Shown here piece after piece: positions 9,040 through 19,152 of a stretch of 64,000 nucleotides of DNA. Both the position numbers and the translations under genes were made by a program. This DNA is from Ignavibacteria bacterium (lineage in GTDB: Bacteria > Bacteroidota > Ignavibacteria > Kapaibacteriales > Kapaibacteriaceae). Under the pieces are notes generated by a model. That model did not search any database, was not told the origin of the DNA, and worked only from the letters and a program-made list of their open reading frames with translations. Every line of letters begins with the position of its first letter. Position 1 is the stretch's first letter. The stretch spans positions 1 through 64,000 of the forward strand of contig JACPPD010000001.1 in assembly GCA_016191145.1 (NCBI GenBank). The letters are read 5' to 3'.

Positions 9040-11626
9040 TTAATTTTATCGTCTTGTGTTCGTAGTGCCAACGTCTCTTTGCAATCTCAATTACCGGCAG
9101 AATAGTTGCCGCGCTGAGAGCCGATATTGCCCAGTCTGTTAAGCTCAGTCCAAAAGTTCCAAACGGCTCTTGAAGCATGGGGTGATGCACAACGAAACAC
9201 AGCGCAATAAACTCCCACACGATAGCTGCATTTAGCCATTTGTTTGAGAATGGGTCTTCGAAAGTCGACACTCTATCGGAACGAAACGCATACGCTTTAA
9301 AAAACTGTACAAGGATGAGCGACACAAACGTCATGGTTACAGCCTCGGAGTAACTCTTACCGACATTCAATGCCCAGATAAAAACTCCAAGATTGAGCAT
9401 TGCAGACCACAAGCCCCCTAACAGCATCAACCCCAAAACCCTTTTCGTGAAAAAGCCCTTCTGTGCCGACCTTGGACGCCTGCGCATGATGCCGCGCTCA
9501 GGTGGATCTACTGCAAGCGACAACGCAGGCAAGCCATCGGTTGCAAGATTGATGTAAAGAAGCTGAACGGCGGTGAGCGGCAATGGCAGACCTGCAAACG
9601 CAGCGATTGTAACAACTCCAATTTCGCCGATGTTCGACGATATAAGAAACATTAAAAACTTTTTTATATTATTGAATATTCTTCTGCCCTCTTCCACAGA
9701 GGCTACTATCGAAGCAAAGTTGTCGTCGGTTAAAGTTATTGCAGCCGTTTCTCTTGCCACATCTGTTCCCTTGATCCCCATCGCAACGCCAATGTCTGCT
9801 TTTCTCAGCGCTGGCGCATCGTTAATGCCATCACCCGTCATGGCAACGGTAGCACCTAACGACTGCAATGCTTCAACAATTCTCAGCTTATGATTTGGTG
9901 CTACTCTGGCAAAGACATCGTGATGGAGCACTGTTCGCTTCAGTTCTTCATCCGTCATGGATTCTACGTCGGCGCCTGAGGCAACTCTGCTAACGTTAAA
10001 CACGCCAAGCTCCTTAGCAATGGCTTTAGCAGTGGTTGGATGATCGCCCGTTACCATTATCACACGGATTCCCGCTTGTTCGCATGTTGTCAATGCATCG
10101 AATACTTCGTCGCGAGGTGGATCAATCATTCCCACAAAACCTAGCAGAGTATAACCCGTTTCCATATCGGATGTATCGCTGACGGATTTAGTAGCCACTG
10201 CCAGGACGCGCAGAGCTTCTTCGCCCAGCGCCATTGCCGTATCCGTAAGCTCCACTCTTCTTGACTCCATCAGCACCTGTGGTCGCTCGTTACGCAGTTC
10301 GTGCGAACACATACTGATGATGGTTTCCGGCGCACCTTTAACGTTAACCAAATACCGATCTGCATCTGCGTGGACGGTGATCATCCGTCGAGATTCAGCC
10401 GTGAACGGCTCTTCATCGATACGCGGGAACTGCTCTTCGAGTGCAGCTTTTTCCAAACCTGCTTTGGAACCAGCTACAATCAACGACCGTTCTGTTGGAT
10501 CTCCTCTGTCCAGGGCTGCATCGCTTGCAAGCACTGCCGACGTCAGCAATTTTTTGATACTGTCTGAAGGTTCGATGCGCCTGCCATCATAAACAAAATT
10601 ACCATCCGATGTATATCCCGACCCTGTAACGTCGAAACGTTTTCCATTGGCAACAACCACCCGCACCGTCATCTCATCCTTTGTGAGCGTTCCGGTTTTA
10701 TCGGTACAGATCACCGTAGTGCTACCAAGCGTTTCAACAGCGGCAAGTTTTCTTACGAGCGCTTTTCGCTTAACAAGACGCTGAACACCCAGGGCTAGGG
10801 ATACCGTAACAACTGCCGGCAATGCTTCGGGCACAACTGCAACGGCAAGTGCGATTCCAAACAACAGCATGGTAAACAGATCCTCACCGCGGATTACTCC
10901 GATTGTTACAATAACAACAACGAGCAGCAGGGCTGCAAGGCCGAGGCGTTTACCCAGCACATCGAGATTTTTCTGTAGCGGCGTTTCGGGTTCTTTAACT
11001 TCTTTGAGTACTCCGGCAATTTTCCCGAATTCCGTGTCCATGCCTGTCTTAATTACGTTTGCCAGCCCCTTACCGGCCACTACAGTGGTACCGGCGAACA
11101 CCTTGTACCGGGTATTGTCTTTGGTTTTGTCTGGCGTTATCTTATGTACCGGTACCGACTCACCTGTAAGTGCGCTTTCCTGCAGATACAGGTTAACCGC
11201 TTTGAAGATCTCGGCATCTGCAGCTACGATATCACCCGCGGCCAGCACCAACACATCTCCGGGTACAATGTTTTCAGCGTTTATCAGCCTCTCAGCTCCA
11301 TCGCGAACAACAATCGCTGTTGGAGCAGTGAGTTTCCGTAAGGCATGTAAGGCATGCTCGGCTCTGTACTCCTGAATGAAGCCGAAGATGACGGAGAACA
11401 GGACGATGACGGAAATCGCAACTGCTTCTACTTCGTGGCCTATGATGGCTGAAAAGCCCGTAGCGGCAAGCAGAATTATGATGAGAATGTTCCTGAACTG
11501 ATCCAGAAACACTCTAAATGCCGAAATTTGTACAGGACTATTCAGTCTGTTGAATCCGTACTCCAGAAGACGGCTTTGCGCTTCGGATTCCGATAGTCCA
11601 GTAACATTAACCTGAGGATTTGTCAT
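9032..11626 (-). CDS. Cation-transporting P2-type ATPase (probably Ca2+)
   Basis: An 864-residue inner-membrane ion pump. It has the N-terminal cation ATPase domain, TGES actuator motif (LTGESVPV), the phosphorylation motif ICDKTGTLT-like segment ([11 protein letters not shown]), [14 protein letters not shown], and the hinge [18 protein letters not shown]. The ion-site helices carry PEALPAVV in M4 and [18 protein letters not shown] in M6, close to the PacL/SERCA-type calcium pumps. Substrate is inferred from those motifs and not proven. The 3' end overlaps icd tail to tail by 8 bp, leaving no room for a terminator between them. Confidence 0.93.
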   Translation of the reverse strand: MTNPQVNVTGLSESEAQSRLLEYGFNRLNSPVQISAFRVFLDQFRNILIIILLAATGFSAIIGHEVEAVAISVIVLFSVIFGFIQEYRAEHALHALRKLTAPTAIVVRDGAERLINAENIVPGDVLVLAAGDIVAADAEIFKAVNLYLQESALTGESVPVHKITPDKTKDNTRYKVFAGTTVVAGKGLANVIKTGMDTEFGKIAGVLKEVKEPETPLQKNLDVLGKRLGLAALLLVVVIVTIGVIRGEDLFTMLLFGIALAVAVVPEALPAVVTVSLALGVQRLVKRKALVRKLAAVETLGSTTVICTDKTGTLTKDEMTVRVVVANGKRFDVTGSGYTSDGNFVYDGRRIEPSDSIKKLLTSAVLASDAALDRGDPTERSLIVAGSKAGLEKAALEEQFPRIDEEPFTAESRRMITVHADADRYLVNVKGAPETIISMCSHELRNERPQVLMESRRVELTDTAMALGEEALRVLAVATKSVSDTSDMETGYTLLGFVGMIDPPRDEVFDALTTCEQAGIRVIMVTGDHPTTAKAIAKELGVFNVSRVASGADVESMTDEELKRTVLHHDVFARVAPNHKLRIVEALQSLGATVAMTGDGINDAPALRKADIGVAMGIKGTDVARETAAITLTDDNFASIVASVEEGRRIFNNIKKFLMFLISSNIGEIGVVTIAAFAGLPLPLTAVQLLYINLATDGLPALSLAVDPPERGIMRRRPRSAQKGFFTKRVLGLMLLGGLWSAMLNLGVFIWALNVGKSYSEAVTMTFVSLILVQFFKAYAFRSDRVSTFEDPFSNKWLNAAIVWEFIALCFVVHHPMLQEPFGTFGLSLTDWAISALSAATILPVIEIAKRRWHYEHKTIKLIR

Positions 11627-11700
11627 TTAATCAAATGAAATTGTCTAACTCTTCAATAATTTTGAGTAATCATCACGGCCTGAGTAAAGAGCCATATTGA

Positions 11701-13491
11701 ATGGATCCCACCAACACTTCCGATCCGGAGTATTTCCACAAAGTTGTCGATTGTCAGTATGCATGTCCCGCACACACTCCGGTGCCGGAATACATACGCC
11801 TGATTGCGGCAGAAAAGTACACAGAAGCCTACATTATCAATTGGGAATCGAATGTGTTTCCCGGAGTGCTCGGACGCACATGCGATCGGCCATGCGAGCC
11901 AGCCTGCCGCCGTACACGCGTTGAAGACCAGCCGGTGGCCATCTGCAGACTAAAACGCGTTGCCGCTGATTATCGCGACGAGCGTCAGTTGGCGGAATAT
12001 ATCCCAACCGGACCGTTTGCTCCGAATGGAAAAAAAATTGCTTTAATAGGGGGCGGACCAGCTTCGTTAACGGTGGCACGAGACTTGGCTCCACTTGGCT
12101 ACGAAATTCATCTCTTCGATGAGCAGCCGGCCGGCGGCGGCATGATGCGTACTCAGATTCCATCGTTCAGGCTTCCCATTTCAGTGCTCGATGAAGAAAT
12201 CGGCTACATCACCAACATGGGAATACACACACATTACAACACGTTTGTGAGTAGCCTGCGCAGTATTCTGGACAAGGACTACGATGCAGTCTTCGTAGGA
12301 ACCGGCGCGCCGCGCGGTAAGAATCTCGAAATTCCCGGACGCGTTGAGGGTATAAAAAACATTCACATAGGTATTGATTGGCTACAAAGCGTAGCGTTCG
12401 AACATACTCATGCTATTGGCAGGAATGTTATTGTGTTAGGGGGCGGGAATACGGCAATGGACTGCTGCCGTACGTCGCGCAGGCTTGGCGGAGAAAACGT
12501 CAGAGTTGTTGTGCGTAGCCCATTCACCGAAATGAAGGCATCTCCGTGGGAAAAAGAAGATGCTATGCATGAAGATATTCCTATTATTGATAATCACGTC
12601 CCCGTTGAGTTTGTTGTTGAAAACGGCGTCCTGAAAGGAATGCTGTTCGAAAAAGTCCGTGCCGAGTACGACGCTAAAGGCAGGAGAACGCTGGTGCCCA
12701 CAGGCGAACCCCACGTGTTCATGGAAGCTGACGACGTACTTATTGCCATCGGACAGGAAAATGCATTCCCATGGATAGAACGCGATCTTGGCTTAGAGTT
12801 CGACAAGTGGGATATGCCAGTACTAAACTCTGTTACATTCCAATCCACAGTGCCAAAGTTGTTCTTTGGCGGCGATGCAGCATTTGGCCCAAAGAACATC
12901 ATCACTGCAGTAGCACACGCGCATCATGCCGCGATTTCGATCGACTTGTTCTGCCAGGGTGAGTCGCTGATGAACCGTCCGAATCCTCTCACCAACCTTG
13001 TCAGCCAGAAAATGGGCATCCATGAATGGAGTTACGACAGCGTTGTAACTATCGACAAGCGATTCATTGTCCCGCAGGCCGATAAGAAGGAAACTCTTAA
13101 GAACCGAAAGCTCGAAGTTGAATTGGGTTTCGACGAGGCAACGGCATTCAGAGAGGCTCAGCGATGCCTTAATTGCGATGCACAAACGGTGTTTACTGCA
13201 AAGAGATGCATTGAGTGCGACGCTTGTGCCGACGTCTGCCCAACTGCTTGCATAACGTTTACAACAAACGGTGATGAAACGGATTTACGATCGCGATTGA
13301 ATGCCCCCTCTCAGAATCTTACGCAGGATCTGATGGTGAGCGAATTACTGCCTACGGGGCGTGTAATGGTTAAGGATGAAGATATGTGTTTGCACTGCGG
13401 TTTATGTGCAGAGCGATGTCCCACTGCAGCATGGGATATGCAGCTCTTTTCGTATTACACTGCGAAGGCAGGGATAGTTGTCCATGGTTAA
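11701..13491 (+). CDS. NAD(P)H-linked FAD/iron-sulfur oxidoreductase (GltD-like) of the 2-oxoacid:ferredoxin oxidoreductase operon
   Basis: A 596-residue GltD-like flavoprotein. The N-terminal Fer4_20 domain has DCQYACPAHTPVPEYI and GRTCDRPCEPACRR cysteines. The FAD motif IALIGGGPASLTVARDL and the NAD(P) motif VIVLGGGNTAMDCCRTSRRLG follow. The C-terminus adds two [4Fe-4S] ferredoxin clusters: CIECDACADVCPTAC and CLHCGLCAERCPTA. It overlaps korA by 8 bp, so it is almost certainly co-translated with it. The likely role is to pass electrons between NAD(P)H and ferredoxin or the KorAB complex. Direction of flow cannot be read from sequence. Confidence 0.9.
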   Translation: MDPTNTSDPEYFHKVVDCQYACPAHTPVPEYIRLIAAEKYTEAYIINWESNVFPGVLGRTCDRPCEPACRRTRVEDQPVAICRLKRVAADYRDERQLAEYIPTGPFAPNGKKIALIGGGPASLTVARDLAPLGYEIHLFDEQPAGGGMMRTQIPSFRLPISVLDEEIGYITNMGIHTHYNTFVSSLRSILDKDYDAVFVGTGAPRGKNLEIPGRVEGIKNIHIGIDWLQSVAFEHTHAIGRNVIVLGGGNTAMDCCRTSRRLGGENVRVVVRSPFTEMKASPWEKEDAMHEDIPIIDNHVPVEFVVENGVLKGMLFEKVRAEYDAKGRRTLVPTGEPHVFMEADDVLIAIGQENAFPWIERDLGLEFDKWDMPVLNSVTFQSTVPKLFFGGDAAFGPKNIITAVAHAHHAAISIDLFCQGESLMNRPNPLTNLVSQKMGIHEWSYDSVVTIDKRFIVPQADKKETLKNRKLEVELGFDEATAFREAQRCLNCDAQTVFTAKRCIECDACADVCPTACITFTTNGDETDLRSRLNAPSQNLTQDLMVSELLPTGRVMVKDEDMCLHCGLCAERCPTAAWDMQLFSYYTAKAGIVVHG

Positions 13492-15271
13492 CGACTTCGT
13501 CGTTCGATTTGCAAACGTTAATGGTACCGGTTCAGCAAGCGCGAATTACCTTTTTGCAAAAAGCATTTTCCGTATGGGGATTCCGGTGTCCCCTAAAAAT
13601 ATTTTCCCCTCGAACATCCAAGGCCTGCCAACGTGGTACGAAGTCCGCGTAAGCGAGAAAGGGTATCTGGGCCGCAGAGAGGGCATTGATATTGCGGTTT
13701 CTGTAAACCCGCAAAGCATTGTCGAAGACATCAAGGGTATCGCGCCCGGCGGATATTTTATTTACGACAGCACAAAGCCATTGCATGAAGAGTTATTCCG
13801 CGCCGACGTAACCTTCCTTGGCATCCCGATGATGGAAACGTGTAATCGCGAGTTCTCCGACCCGCGTCAGCGTTTACTGTTTAAGAATGTGATGTATGTG
13901 GGAGCCTTGTCTGCTCTTATCGAAATTGAATATACTGTTCTTGAACAACTCATTGGAGAGCAATTCAAGGGCAAGGAAAAGCTCATCGCCCCAAATCTTA
14001 AAGCGTTGCAGTTGGGAATAGACTATGCCAGAGAGCATTTCGAGTGTCCGCTGCCCATGCGGTTGGAGCGCCGAGACCTTGTAGGCAATCAGATTATCAC
14101 CACAGGAAATTCGGCCTGCGGCCTTGGCGCCGTATACGGCGGCGCAACGGTTGCAGCATGGTATCCCATTACTCCCTCGACGTCGGTTGCCGAAGCGTTC
14201 GATGATTATGCATCTGAGTTGAGAATCGACTCAGAGGGAAGAAAGAACTTTGCAATCATTCAGGCAGAAGACGAGCTGGCTGCCATTGGAATGGTGATTG
14301 GTGCTAACTGGAACGGCTCTCGTGCGTTTACTGCAACAAGCGGTCCCGGCGTGTCGCTGATGAATGAATTCCTTGGACTCGCCTACTTCGCAGAAATTCC
14401 TGCAGTGCTCATCGACGTGCAACGAGTTGGACCGAGCACGGGCATGCCCACACGAACACAGCAGTCCGATATCACTCTGGCAGCGTACGCCTCCCACGGC
14501 GATACAAAACACGTATTGCTGTTTCCATCGACTCCAACAGAATGTTTTGAGATGACTGCAAAGAGTTTCGACCTGGCAGAACAATTGCAGACACCTGTGA
14601 TTATTATGTCCGACCTCGATCTCGGAATGAACGACCACATGTGCGATCCGTTTACCTGGAATGATAAATATGAATATGACCGTGGTAAACTGCTGGATGC
14701 CGACGACCTGGAAAAGATCACGCGGTTTGGACGGTATCTCGACGTTGACAATGATGGAATCCCCTACCGCACCTTTCCCGCTGTGCATCCAAGCAAGGGC
14801 GCGTATGTGGTGCGCGGAACCTCGCGCGATGAATACGCAACCTACACGGAAGATTCACCGGCGTACAAACGTAACATGGACAGACTGGTAAGAAAATGGA
14901 ACACTGCAAAGACATACGTCCCGAAGCCTGAGGTGTACCAAAAGCATTCACCTGCACGTGATGCAATGCTCTTCTTTGGCACAACAACTCAATCGGCTTT
15001 AGAGGCGCGGGACTATTTAGGCAGTATCGACGCAATGCGGCTTAAATCTTTCCCATTCTGCCAGGAAGTTGCCGACTTCATTGTCAAATATGACCGTGTC
15101 TTCGTTCTTGAGCAAAACAGAGACGGACAGATGCGCAGCTTGCTGATTACGGAATTCAATGCAGACCCAAAGAAGTTTATTTCTGTCCTCAATTACGACG
15201 GGCTGCCCATCACTGCAGCGCAGATCGTAGACCAGATTTCGATTCACATGACTTCAGGCAGGAAGAAATGA
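13484..15271 (+). CDS. korA: 2-oxoacid:ferredoxin oxidoreductase, fused gamma-alpha subunit
   Basis: The catalytic large subunit of a 2-oxoacid:ferredoxin oxidoreductase, about 596 residues. The N-terminal gamma domain (VRFANVNGTGSASANYLF, about residues 1-185) is fused to the alpha domain, which begins around GNSACGLGAVYGGATVAAWYPITPS. The start ATG at 13484 is preferred over the TTG two codons earlier. The fused layout is typical of 2-oxoglutarate-type enzymes (KorA), which convert 2-oxoglutarate and CoA to succinyl-CoA, CO2 and reduced ferredoxin. A pyruvate or other 2-oxoacid preference cannot be excluded. It overlaps korB by 4 bp (ATGA). Confidence 0.9.
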   Translation: MVNDFVVRFANVNGTGSASANYLFAKSIFRMGIPVSPKNIFPSNIQGLPTWYEVRVSEKGYLGRREGIDIAVSVNPQSIVEDIKGIAPGGYFIYDSTKPLHEELFRADVTFLGIPMMETCNREFSDPRQRLLFKNVMYVGALSALIEIEYTVLEQLIGEQFKGKEKLIAPNLKALQLGIDYAREHFECPLPMRLERRDLVGNQIITTGNSACGLGAVYGGATVAAWYPITPSTSVAEAFDDYASELRIDSEGRKNFAIIQAEDELAAIGMVIGANWNGSRAFTATSGPGVSLMNEFLGLAYFAEIPAVLIDVQRVGPSTGMPTRTQQSDITLAAYASHGDTKHVLLFPSTPTECFEMTAKSFDLAEQLQTPVIIMSDLDLGMNDHMCDPFTWNDKYEYDRGKLLDADDLEKITRFGRYLDVDNDGIPYRTFPAVHPSKGAYVVRGTSRDEYATYTEDSPAYKRNMDRLVRKWNTAKTYVPKPEVYQKHSPARDAMLFFGTTTQSALEARDYLGSIDAMRLKSFPFCQEVADFIVKYDRVFVLEQNRDGQMRSLLITEFNADPKKFISVLNYDGLPITAAQIVDQISIHMTSGRKK

Positions 15272-16320
15272 GTTACGTACGCCCAAAATTCCGTCACCCA
15301 CAGTTACCAAAGAACAAGCTGGGTTACACAACCCGCGAGTACGAGGGTTCACTCTCCACTCTGTGTGCAGGATGCGGACACGACAGCATCAGCACGGCCA
15401 TCGTTCAGGCCTGTTTTGAATTGTCGCTCGAGCCGCATCGCGTAGCTAAACTGTCGGGAATCGGTTGTTCATCGAAAACCCCTGCATACTTCCTTGGCCA
15501 GTCGCACGGTTTCAACTCTGTTCACGGACGCATGCCCTCTGTTGCCACAGGCGCCTACCTTGCAAATCGAGATCTGATATACATTGGCATCTCGGGAGAT
15601 GGCGACACAGCTTCGATAGGGATGGGCCAGTTTGTGCATGCTGTAAGGCGTAATCTTAACCTTGTTTACATAGTGATGAACAACGGCTGTTATGGCCTGA
15701 CGAAGGGACAGGATTCGGCCACAGCCGATGTGGGGTCGAAGAGCAAGGCTGGATCTGTGAACCCTTTTGAAGCAATCGATCTGGCTGGAATGGCTCTGGA
15801 ATTAGGAGCTACATTCGTTGCACAAAGCTTCAGCGGCGATAAGACCCAACTGGTACCGCTTATTAAGGCTGCGTTATCGCACAATGGCTTCGCCCTTATC
15901 AATGTGATCTCGCCGTGCGTGACATTTAACAACAACCCAGGCTCGACGAAATCTTATGATTTTGTTCGCGAACACATGGACGCGACGGCTACCATGGATT
16001 TCGTTCCGTTGCAGAGCGTTATTTCGGCAGAGTATGGCGAAGGAACAAAGACAGTTGTAACTATGCACGACGGCAGCAAACTTGCCTTAAATAAACTCGA
16101 GGCTGAGTGGGATCCATCCGACCGCGTTTCCGCCGTACGCGCACTTTACAATGCCAGGCTCGAAGGTGAAGTTCTTACCGGACTGTTGTTCGTTGATTCG
16201 AAGTCAACTGAATTGCACGACATCATGCAAACCAGCAAACGTCCGCTGAATTCTCTGCATCAATCTGAACTCTCTCCAGGTAATGAAAAGCTTCAGAAAA
16301 TAAATTCTGTTTTAAGATGA
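15268..16320 (+). CDS. korB: 2-oxoacid:ferredoxin oxidoreductase, beta subunit
   Basis: The thiamine-diphosphate-binding subunit, 350 residues. CAGCGHDSIST and GIGCSSKTPAYF supply cluster/ThDP contacts, and GDGDTASIGMGQF with NNGCYGLTKGQ is the ThDP-Mg2+ motif. The usual final VNPFEAIDLA and substrate-loop segments are present. It is the last gene of the three-gene operon. Its stop codon lies within an ATGATGG string that leads straight into the long 7-bp repeat array, so no terminator separates the operon from that array. Confidence 0.92.
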   Translation: MSYVRPKFRHPQLPKNKLGYTTREYEGSLSTLCAGCGHDSISTAIVQACFELSLEPHRVAKLSGIGCSSKTPAYFLGQSHGFNSVHGRMPSVATGAYLANRDLIYIGISGDGDTASIGMGQFVHAVRRNLNLVYIVMNNGCYGLTKGQDSATADVGSKSKAGSVNPFEAIDLAGMALELGATFVAQSFSGDKTQLVPLIKAALSHNGFALINVISPCVTFNNNPGSTKSYDFVREHMDATATMDFVPLQSVISAEYGEGTKTVVTMHDGSKLALNKLEAEWDPSDRVSAVRALYNARLEGEVLTGLLFVDSKSTELHDIMQTSKRPLNSLHQSELSPGNEKLQKINSVLR

Positions 16321-16324
16321 TGGA

Positions 16325-16521
16325 GGTTCAAGGTTCAAGGTTCAAGGTTCAAGGTTCAAGGTTCAAGGTTCAAGGTTCAAGGTTCAAGGTTCAAGGTTCA
16401 AGGTTCAAGGTTCAAAGTTCAAGGTTCAAGGTTCAAGGTTCAAGGTTCAAAGTTCAAGGTTCAAGGTTCAAGGTTCAAGGTTCAAGGTTCAAAGTTCAAA
16501 GTTCAAAGTTCAAGGTTCAAA
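16325..16521. repeat. Heptanucleotide GGTTCAA tandem array (about 28 copies)
   Basis: A run of nearly 200 bp made of the 7-bp unit GGTTCAA, with a few copies changed to AGTTCAA. Because 21 bp is three units, every frame is open and reads as a repeating heptapeptide (GSRFKVQ in the frame starting at 16317). It begins a few bases after the korB stop and ends at the stop codon of the convergent cytochrome-like gene. It most likely grew by slippage and is not a protein gene. I recall similar repeats in other Bacteroidota intergenic regions but could not check this here. Confidence 0.95.
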
Positions 16522-16525
16522 GGGT

Positions 16526-17149
16526 TTATTTTGAATATGCTCCGCTCCACATCTCAACAATTCTTATATCCCGACTCGACATACGGGTACGTCCTGCCGG
16601 CATAGGAACATAGCCTGGTTTGCGTTGAATATTTGATAACAGATTTCCATTCTCAATTTCTTCTCGGACGTCTTCATACGTTCCCAATTTAGGTCCCCAT
16701 GCTCCCTGTTGTACGTGGCATCCAATACAATACAAATTCATTATCGGTACAATGTGTTTCGAATACGTAATTGACGATGAATCTGGCAATGGAAGAGAAT
16801 CGCATGTTGTGTTGTTGCTACCTTGATCTACCCATTTAGTAATTGCAGCAATCTGTTCATCACTCAGTTTCACCCACGGTGCTGGTGGCATGCCCCCTTC
16901 AAGCTGTGGCTTTGTAATAATCCCGGCAATAGCTTCAACAGATGCAATGTCGGAGTAAGTAACCAGCGCTATACCGGCCGACTTCGTAGTACTATCGTGG
17001 CATCCGCTCTTCGCGCATCCTGCATCGATAACAGGCTGGACGTCGCGTGTAAAGCATATTTCTTCATCAGAAGGTGTATACGCATTATTGACGCAACCAA
17101 AGAAACTTATCGCCAAACAGCATGGAATGAAAGATTTGATATATTTCAT
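16526..17149 (-). CDS. Lipoprotein with c-type heme motifs
   Basis: About 207 residues. The start at 17149 gives MKYIKSFIPCCLAISFFGC, a lipoprotein signal with lipobox FFGC. The mature part has CAKSGCH (a CxxxCH heme site) and CIGCH (CxxCH), with possible distal methionines in GGMPPA and YVPMPAG. This is the layout of small surface or periplasmic cytochrome-domain lipoproteins. Only the first motif has the longer CxxxCH spacing, and whether both bind heme is unknown. The gene ends at the edge of the heptanucleotide array and is divergent from the BNR gene at 17198. Confidence 0.8.
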   Translation of the reverse strand: MKYIKSFIPCCLAISFFGCVNNAYTPSDEEICFTRDVQPVIDAGCAKSGCHDSTTKSAGIALVTYSDIASVEAIAGIITKPQLEGGMPPAPWVKLSDEQIAAITKWVDQGSNNTTCDSLPLPDSSSITYSKHIVPIMNLYCIGCHVQQGAWGPKLGTYEDVREEIENGNLLSNIQRKPGYVPMPAGRTRMSSRDIRIVEMWSGAYSK

Positions 17150-17197
17150 TGTAACTTCAAAAATGCAACTTCTGGAAATTTTATGCATTCATTCCCT

Positions 17198-18619
17198 ATG
17201 AAGAAATTCATTCATAAAATATCGTGCTCGCGAGCATTGAAATATTTTACCATCGTATCTGTTTCAGTTGCGATCTTCTTCTTGCTTTTATGTGCTCCCA
17301 GCATCAGTGCACAAACGCCAAGCCATTCGTGGAAGCCCCTTACCAATTCCAGAGCATACACGGTGAAGATTAATCCATTGAACAGGAACACGCTTTACAT
17401 AGGCAATGCAGACGATAAGGTGTTGCGGTCGTACGATGCTGGTTTAACGTGGGACACCCTGCTTGCAGGATCGGGTGGATCTGGAAGCCACCTGAGCACA
17501 TTTCATATTTGCCGCAGCGACACAAATGTTCTGCTTGCAGGGGGCTGGGTCTACCAAGGGTTAAGGAGAAGCACCGATGGTGGCGCAACGTGGCAGATGG
17601 TGCTGAGCGATCCTGCGTTTACGCGAATATGGTTTTTGAGTGAAGCGCTTGTCGAAGATCCAAATTCACCGAACATTCTCTACGTTAGCCGCGGGCAAGT
17701 TAGTAACGATATTTACAGAAGTAAAGATTGCGGAGCAACGTGGGAACTCATGAGCATCATTCCGCAATCTGTAACAACTAGACTGCACACTATTGCAATC
17801 CGGCCCGACAGTACAAACATTCTCTTTGTTGGCGGGCAGACTGGCGTCATTGCACGGTCCGACGACAGTGGCCGTACATGGCGCCCCGTCCCCGTTAACG
17901 GTAAGCTCATACCCTTACCATCGGATGCGGAATTACCTAAGATCATTTTTTCGAAAAAGAACCCGCAAATCGGATATGCAGTCATTACCATCAGCAATCC
18001 GGACAGCATTGCAGGCAATGGCGGTTTGTTTCAGACAAGAAACGGCGGAGCTACGTGGAATCGAATCGCACTCGCAGACACGTCGCTATGGGCAGTCGAA
18101 GTTCAGCCTGTTGGAAACAGAGAAGATGTGTGGATAGGGGGCTTTCGGACGTGGACATTGCCCAGTGTGATAAAGGGTGACAGTGTTGTTCGACGATCTT
18201 CTGACGACGGTGCAACATGGCTCAACTACGACGATGTACCATGGATGGAAAATGAGCAGGGCAATGTTATTGCCAACGTGTGGGTTATCCGCTACGACAC
18301 ACTTAGCGGTCGGTTGTATCTCAGCACAGAATCTGGGCTGTATGTTTTAGAAGAACCCGTCAGCGTTAGTGAAGACGATATAACTGGAGGACACCACATT
18401 GATGTACAAGTCGAAGGCAGCACTGTTGTTGTTACCTCGTCTGCAAGCCCCCTTCAGCTAATCGAAGTCTATACCATTGTTGGCGATTTAGTGCACCGAT
18501 CGTATGCGTTAAACACACAGTCCCATTCATTTTCATTGGATTCCTACAGCCGATCTCCGATGTACCTCGTCGTAAGGCATGCATCCGGGATTTACCGCAC
18601 CATGATTATGCCGCAATAG
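17198..18619 (+). CDS. Secreted BNR/sortilin-like beta-propeller protein with T9SS-like C-terminus
   Basis: About 473 residues. The start at 17198 (or 17183) gives a signal peptide ending near SISAQ. The body has repeated Asp-box/BNR motifs: RSYDAGLTWDTL, RSTDGGATWQMV, RSKDCGATWELM, RSDDSGRTWRPV, RSSDDGATWLNY. These make a beta-propeller of the Vps10/sortilin kind. The final 75 residues (SASPLQLIEVYTIVGDLV ... MYLVVRHASGIYRTMIM) resemble a type IX sorting domain without the usual PNP motif. Probable cell-surface protein; ligand unknown. Confidence 0.82.
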   Translation: MKKFIHKISCSRALKYFTIVSVSVAIFFLLLCAPSISAQTPSHSWKPLTNSRAYTVKINPLNRNTLYIGNADDKVLRSYDAGLTWDTLLAGSGGSGSHLSTFHICRSDTNVLLAGGWVYQGLRRSTDGGATWQMVLSDPAFTRIWFLSEALVEDPNSPNILYVSRGQVSNDIYRSKDCGATWELMSIIPQSVTTRLHTIAIRPDSTNILFVGGQTGVIARSDDSGRTWRPVPVNGKLIPLPSDAELPKIIFSKKNPQIGYAVITISNPDSIAGNGGLFQTRNGGATWNRIALADTSLWAVEVQPVGNREDVWIGGFRTWTLPSVIKGDSVVRRSSDDGATWLNYDDVPWMENEQGNVIANVWVIRYDTLSGRLYLSTESGLYVLEEPVSVSEDDITGGHHIDVQVEGSTVVVTSSASPLQLIEVYTIVGDLVHRSYALNTQSHSFSLDSYSRSPMYLVVRHASGIYRTMIMPQ

Positions 18620-18632
18620 TCTCCGCTGGTTG

Positions 18633-19043
18633 TTACACCAATACAATGTCACTCGAAATCTCAGCAGCCTTACGCAGCATTGCGCTAACGCCGCAATATT
18701 GCGACGATGAAAGTTCGACAGCTTTTTCGATCTGCGGAAGAAATTCTTTGGCAGCTCCCACTTCGTAAATAACGTGAATATGTGTATACACTCTTGGATG
18801 CTCTTCCGACAGTGTTCCATTCACTCGTATCGTAATCGACGTAAAGGGCACTCTCATTTTAGGCAGCAGCGATGCGATATCCATCCCTGTGCATCCTGCC
18901 AACGCAGTAAGAAGCAACTGTTTGGGCGAAACAGCTTTCCCACTGGAATCGTGATTGACGCTCGAAATCAGTTCAATCGTACGCCCCTGCTGGTGAGCTT
19001 CGAATTCGAGGTTGTGTTTCCAGGTGATGTGGATGGAGTTCAT
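18633..19043 (-). CDS. OsmC family protein
   Basis: A 137-residue cytoplasmic OsmC/YhfA-like protein. The start at 19043 (MNSIHITWKHNLEF) is preferred because the frame upstream runs through a 29-bp repeat. Typical features are PKQLLLTALAGCTGMDIASLL with the reactive cysteine after LAG, and the C-terminal LSSSQYCGVSAMLRKA with the second cysteine. Classical members reduce organic hydroperoxides with these two cysteines; the YhfA-type group is uncharacterised. Confidence 0.88.
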   Translation of the reverse strand: MNSIHITWKHNLEFEAHQQGRTIELISSVNHDSSGKAVSPKQLLLTALAGCTGMDIASLLPKMRVPFTSITIRVNGTLSEEHPRVYTHIHVIYEVGAAKEFLPQIEKAVELSSSQYCGVSAMLRKAAEISSDIVLV

Positions 19044-19082
19044 AATAGTGCCAAGTGCCGGGTGCCAAGTTAATCTAAGATA

Positions 19083-19152
19083 CGTGCCGGGAGGCATATG
19101 GTGCCGGGTAAGATGCCGGGAGACATATGCTGCCGGGTAAGTTGCCGGGTAA
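19083..19152. repeat. 29-bp CATATG-type repeat, locus 1
   Basis: Two and a half copies of a unit centred on GGCATATGCTGCCGGGTAA. The same unit occurs at 33793-33914 and 37265-37312. GTGCCGGGTGCC at 19055 looks like a decayed half unit. Confidence 0.8.

Noticed and set aside
16317-16613. 98-codon open frame encoding GSRFKVQ repeats
   Set aside because: The frame is open only because the DNA is a 7-bp repeat that lacks stop codons in any frame; it is better described as a repeat array.
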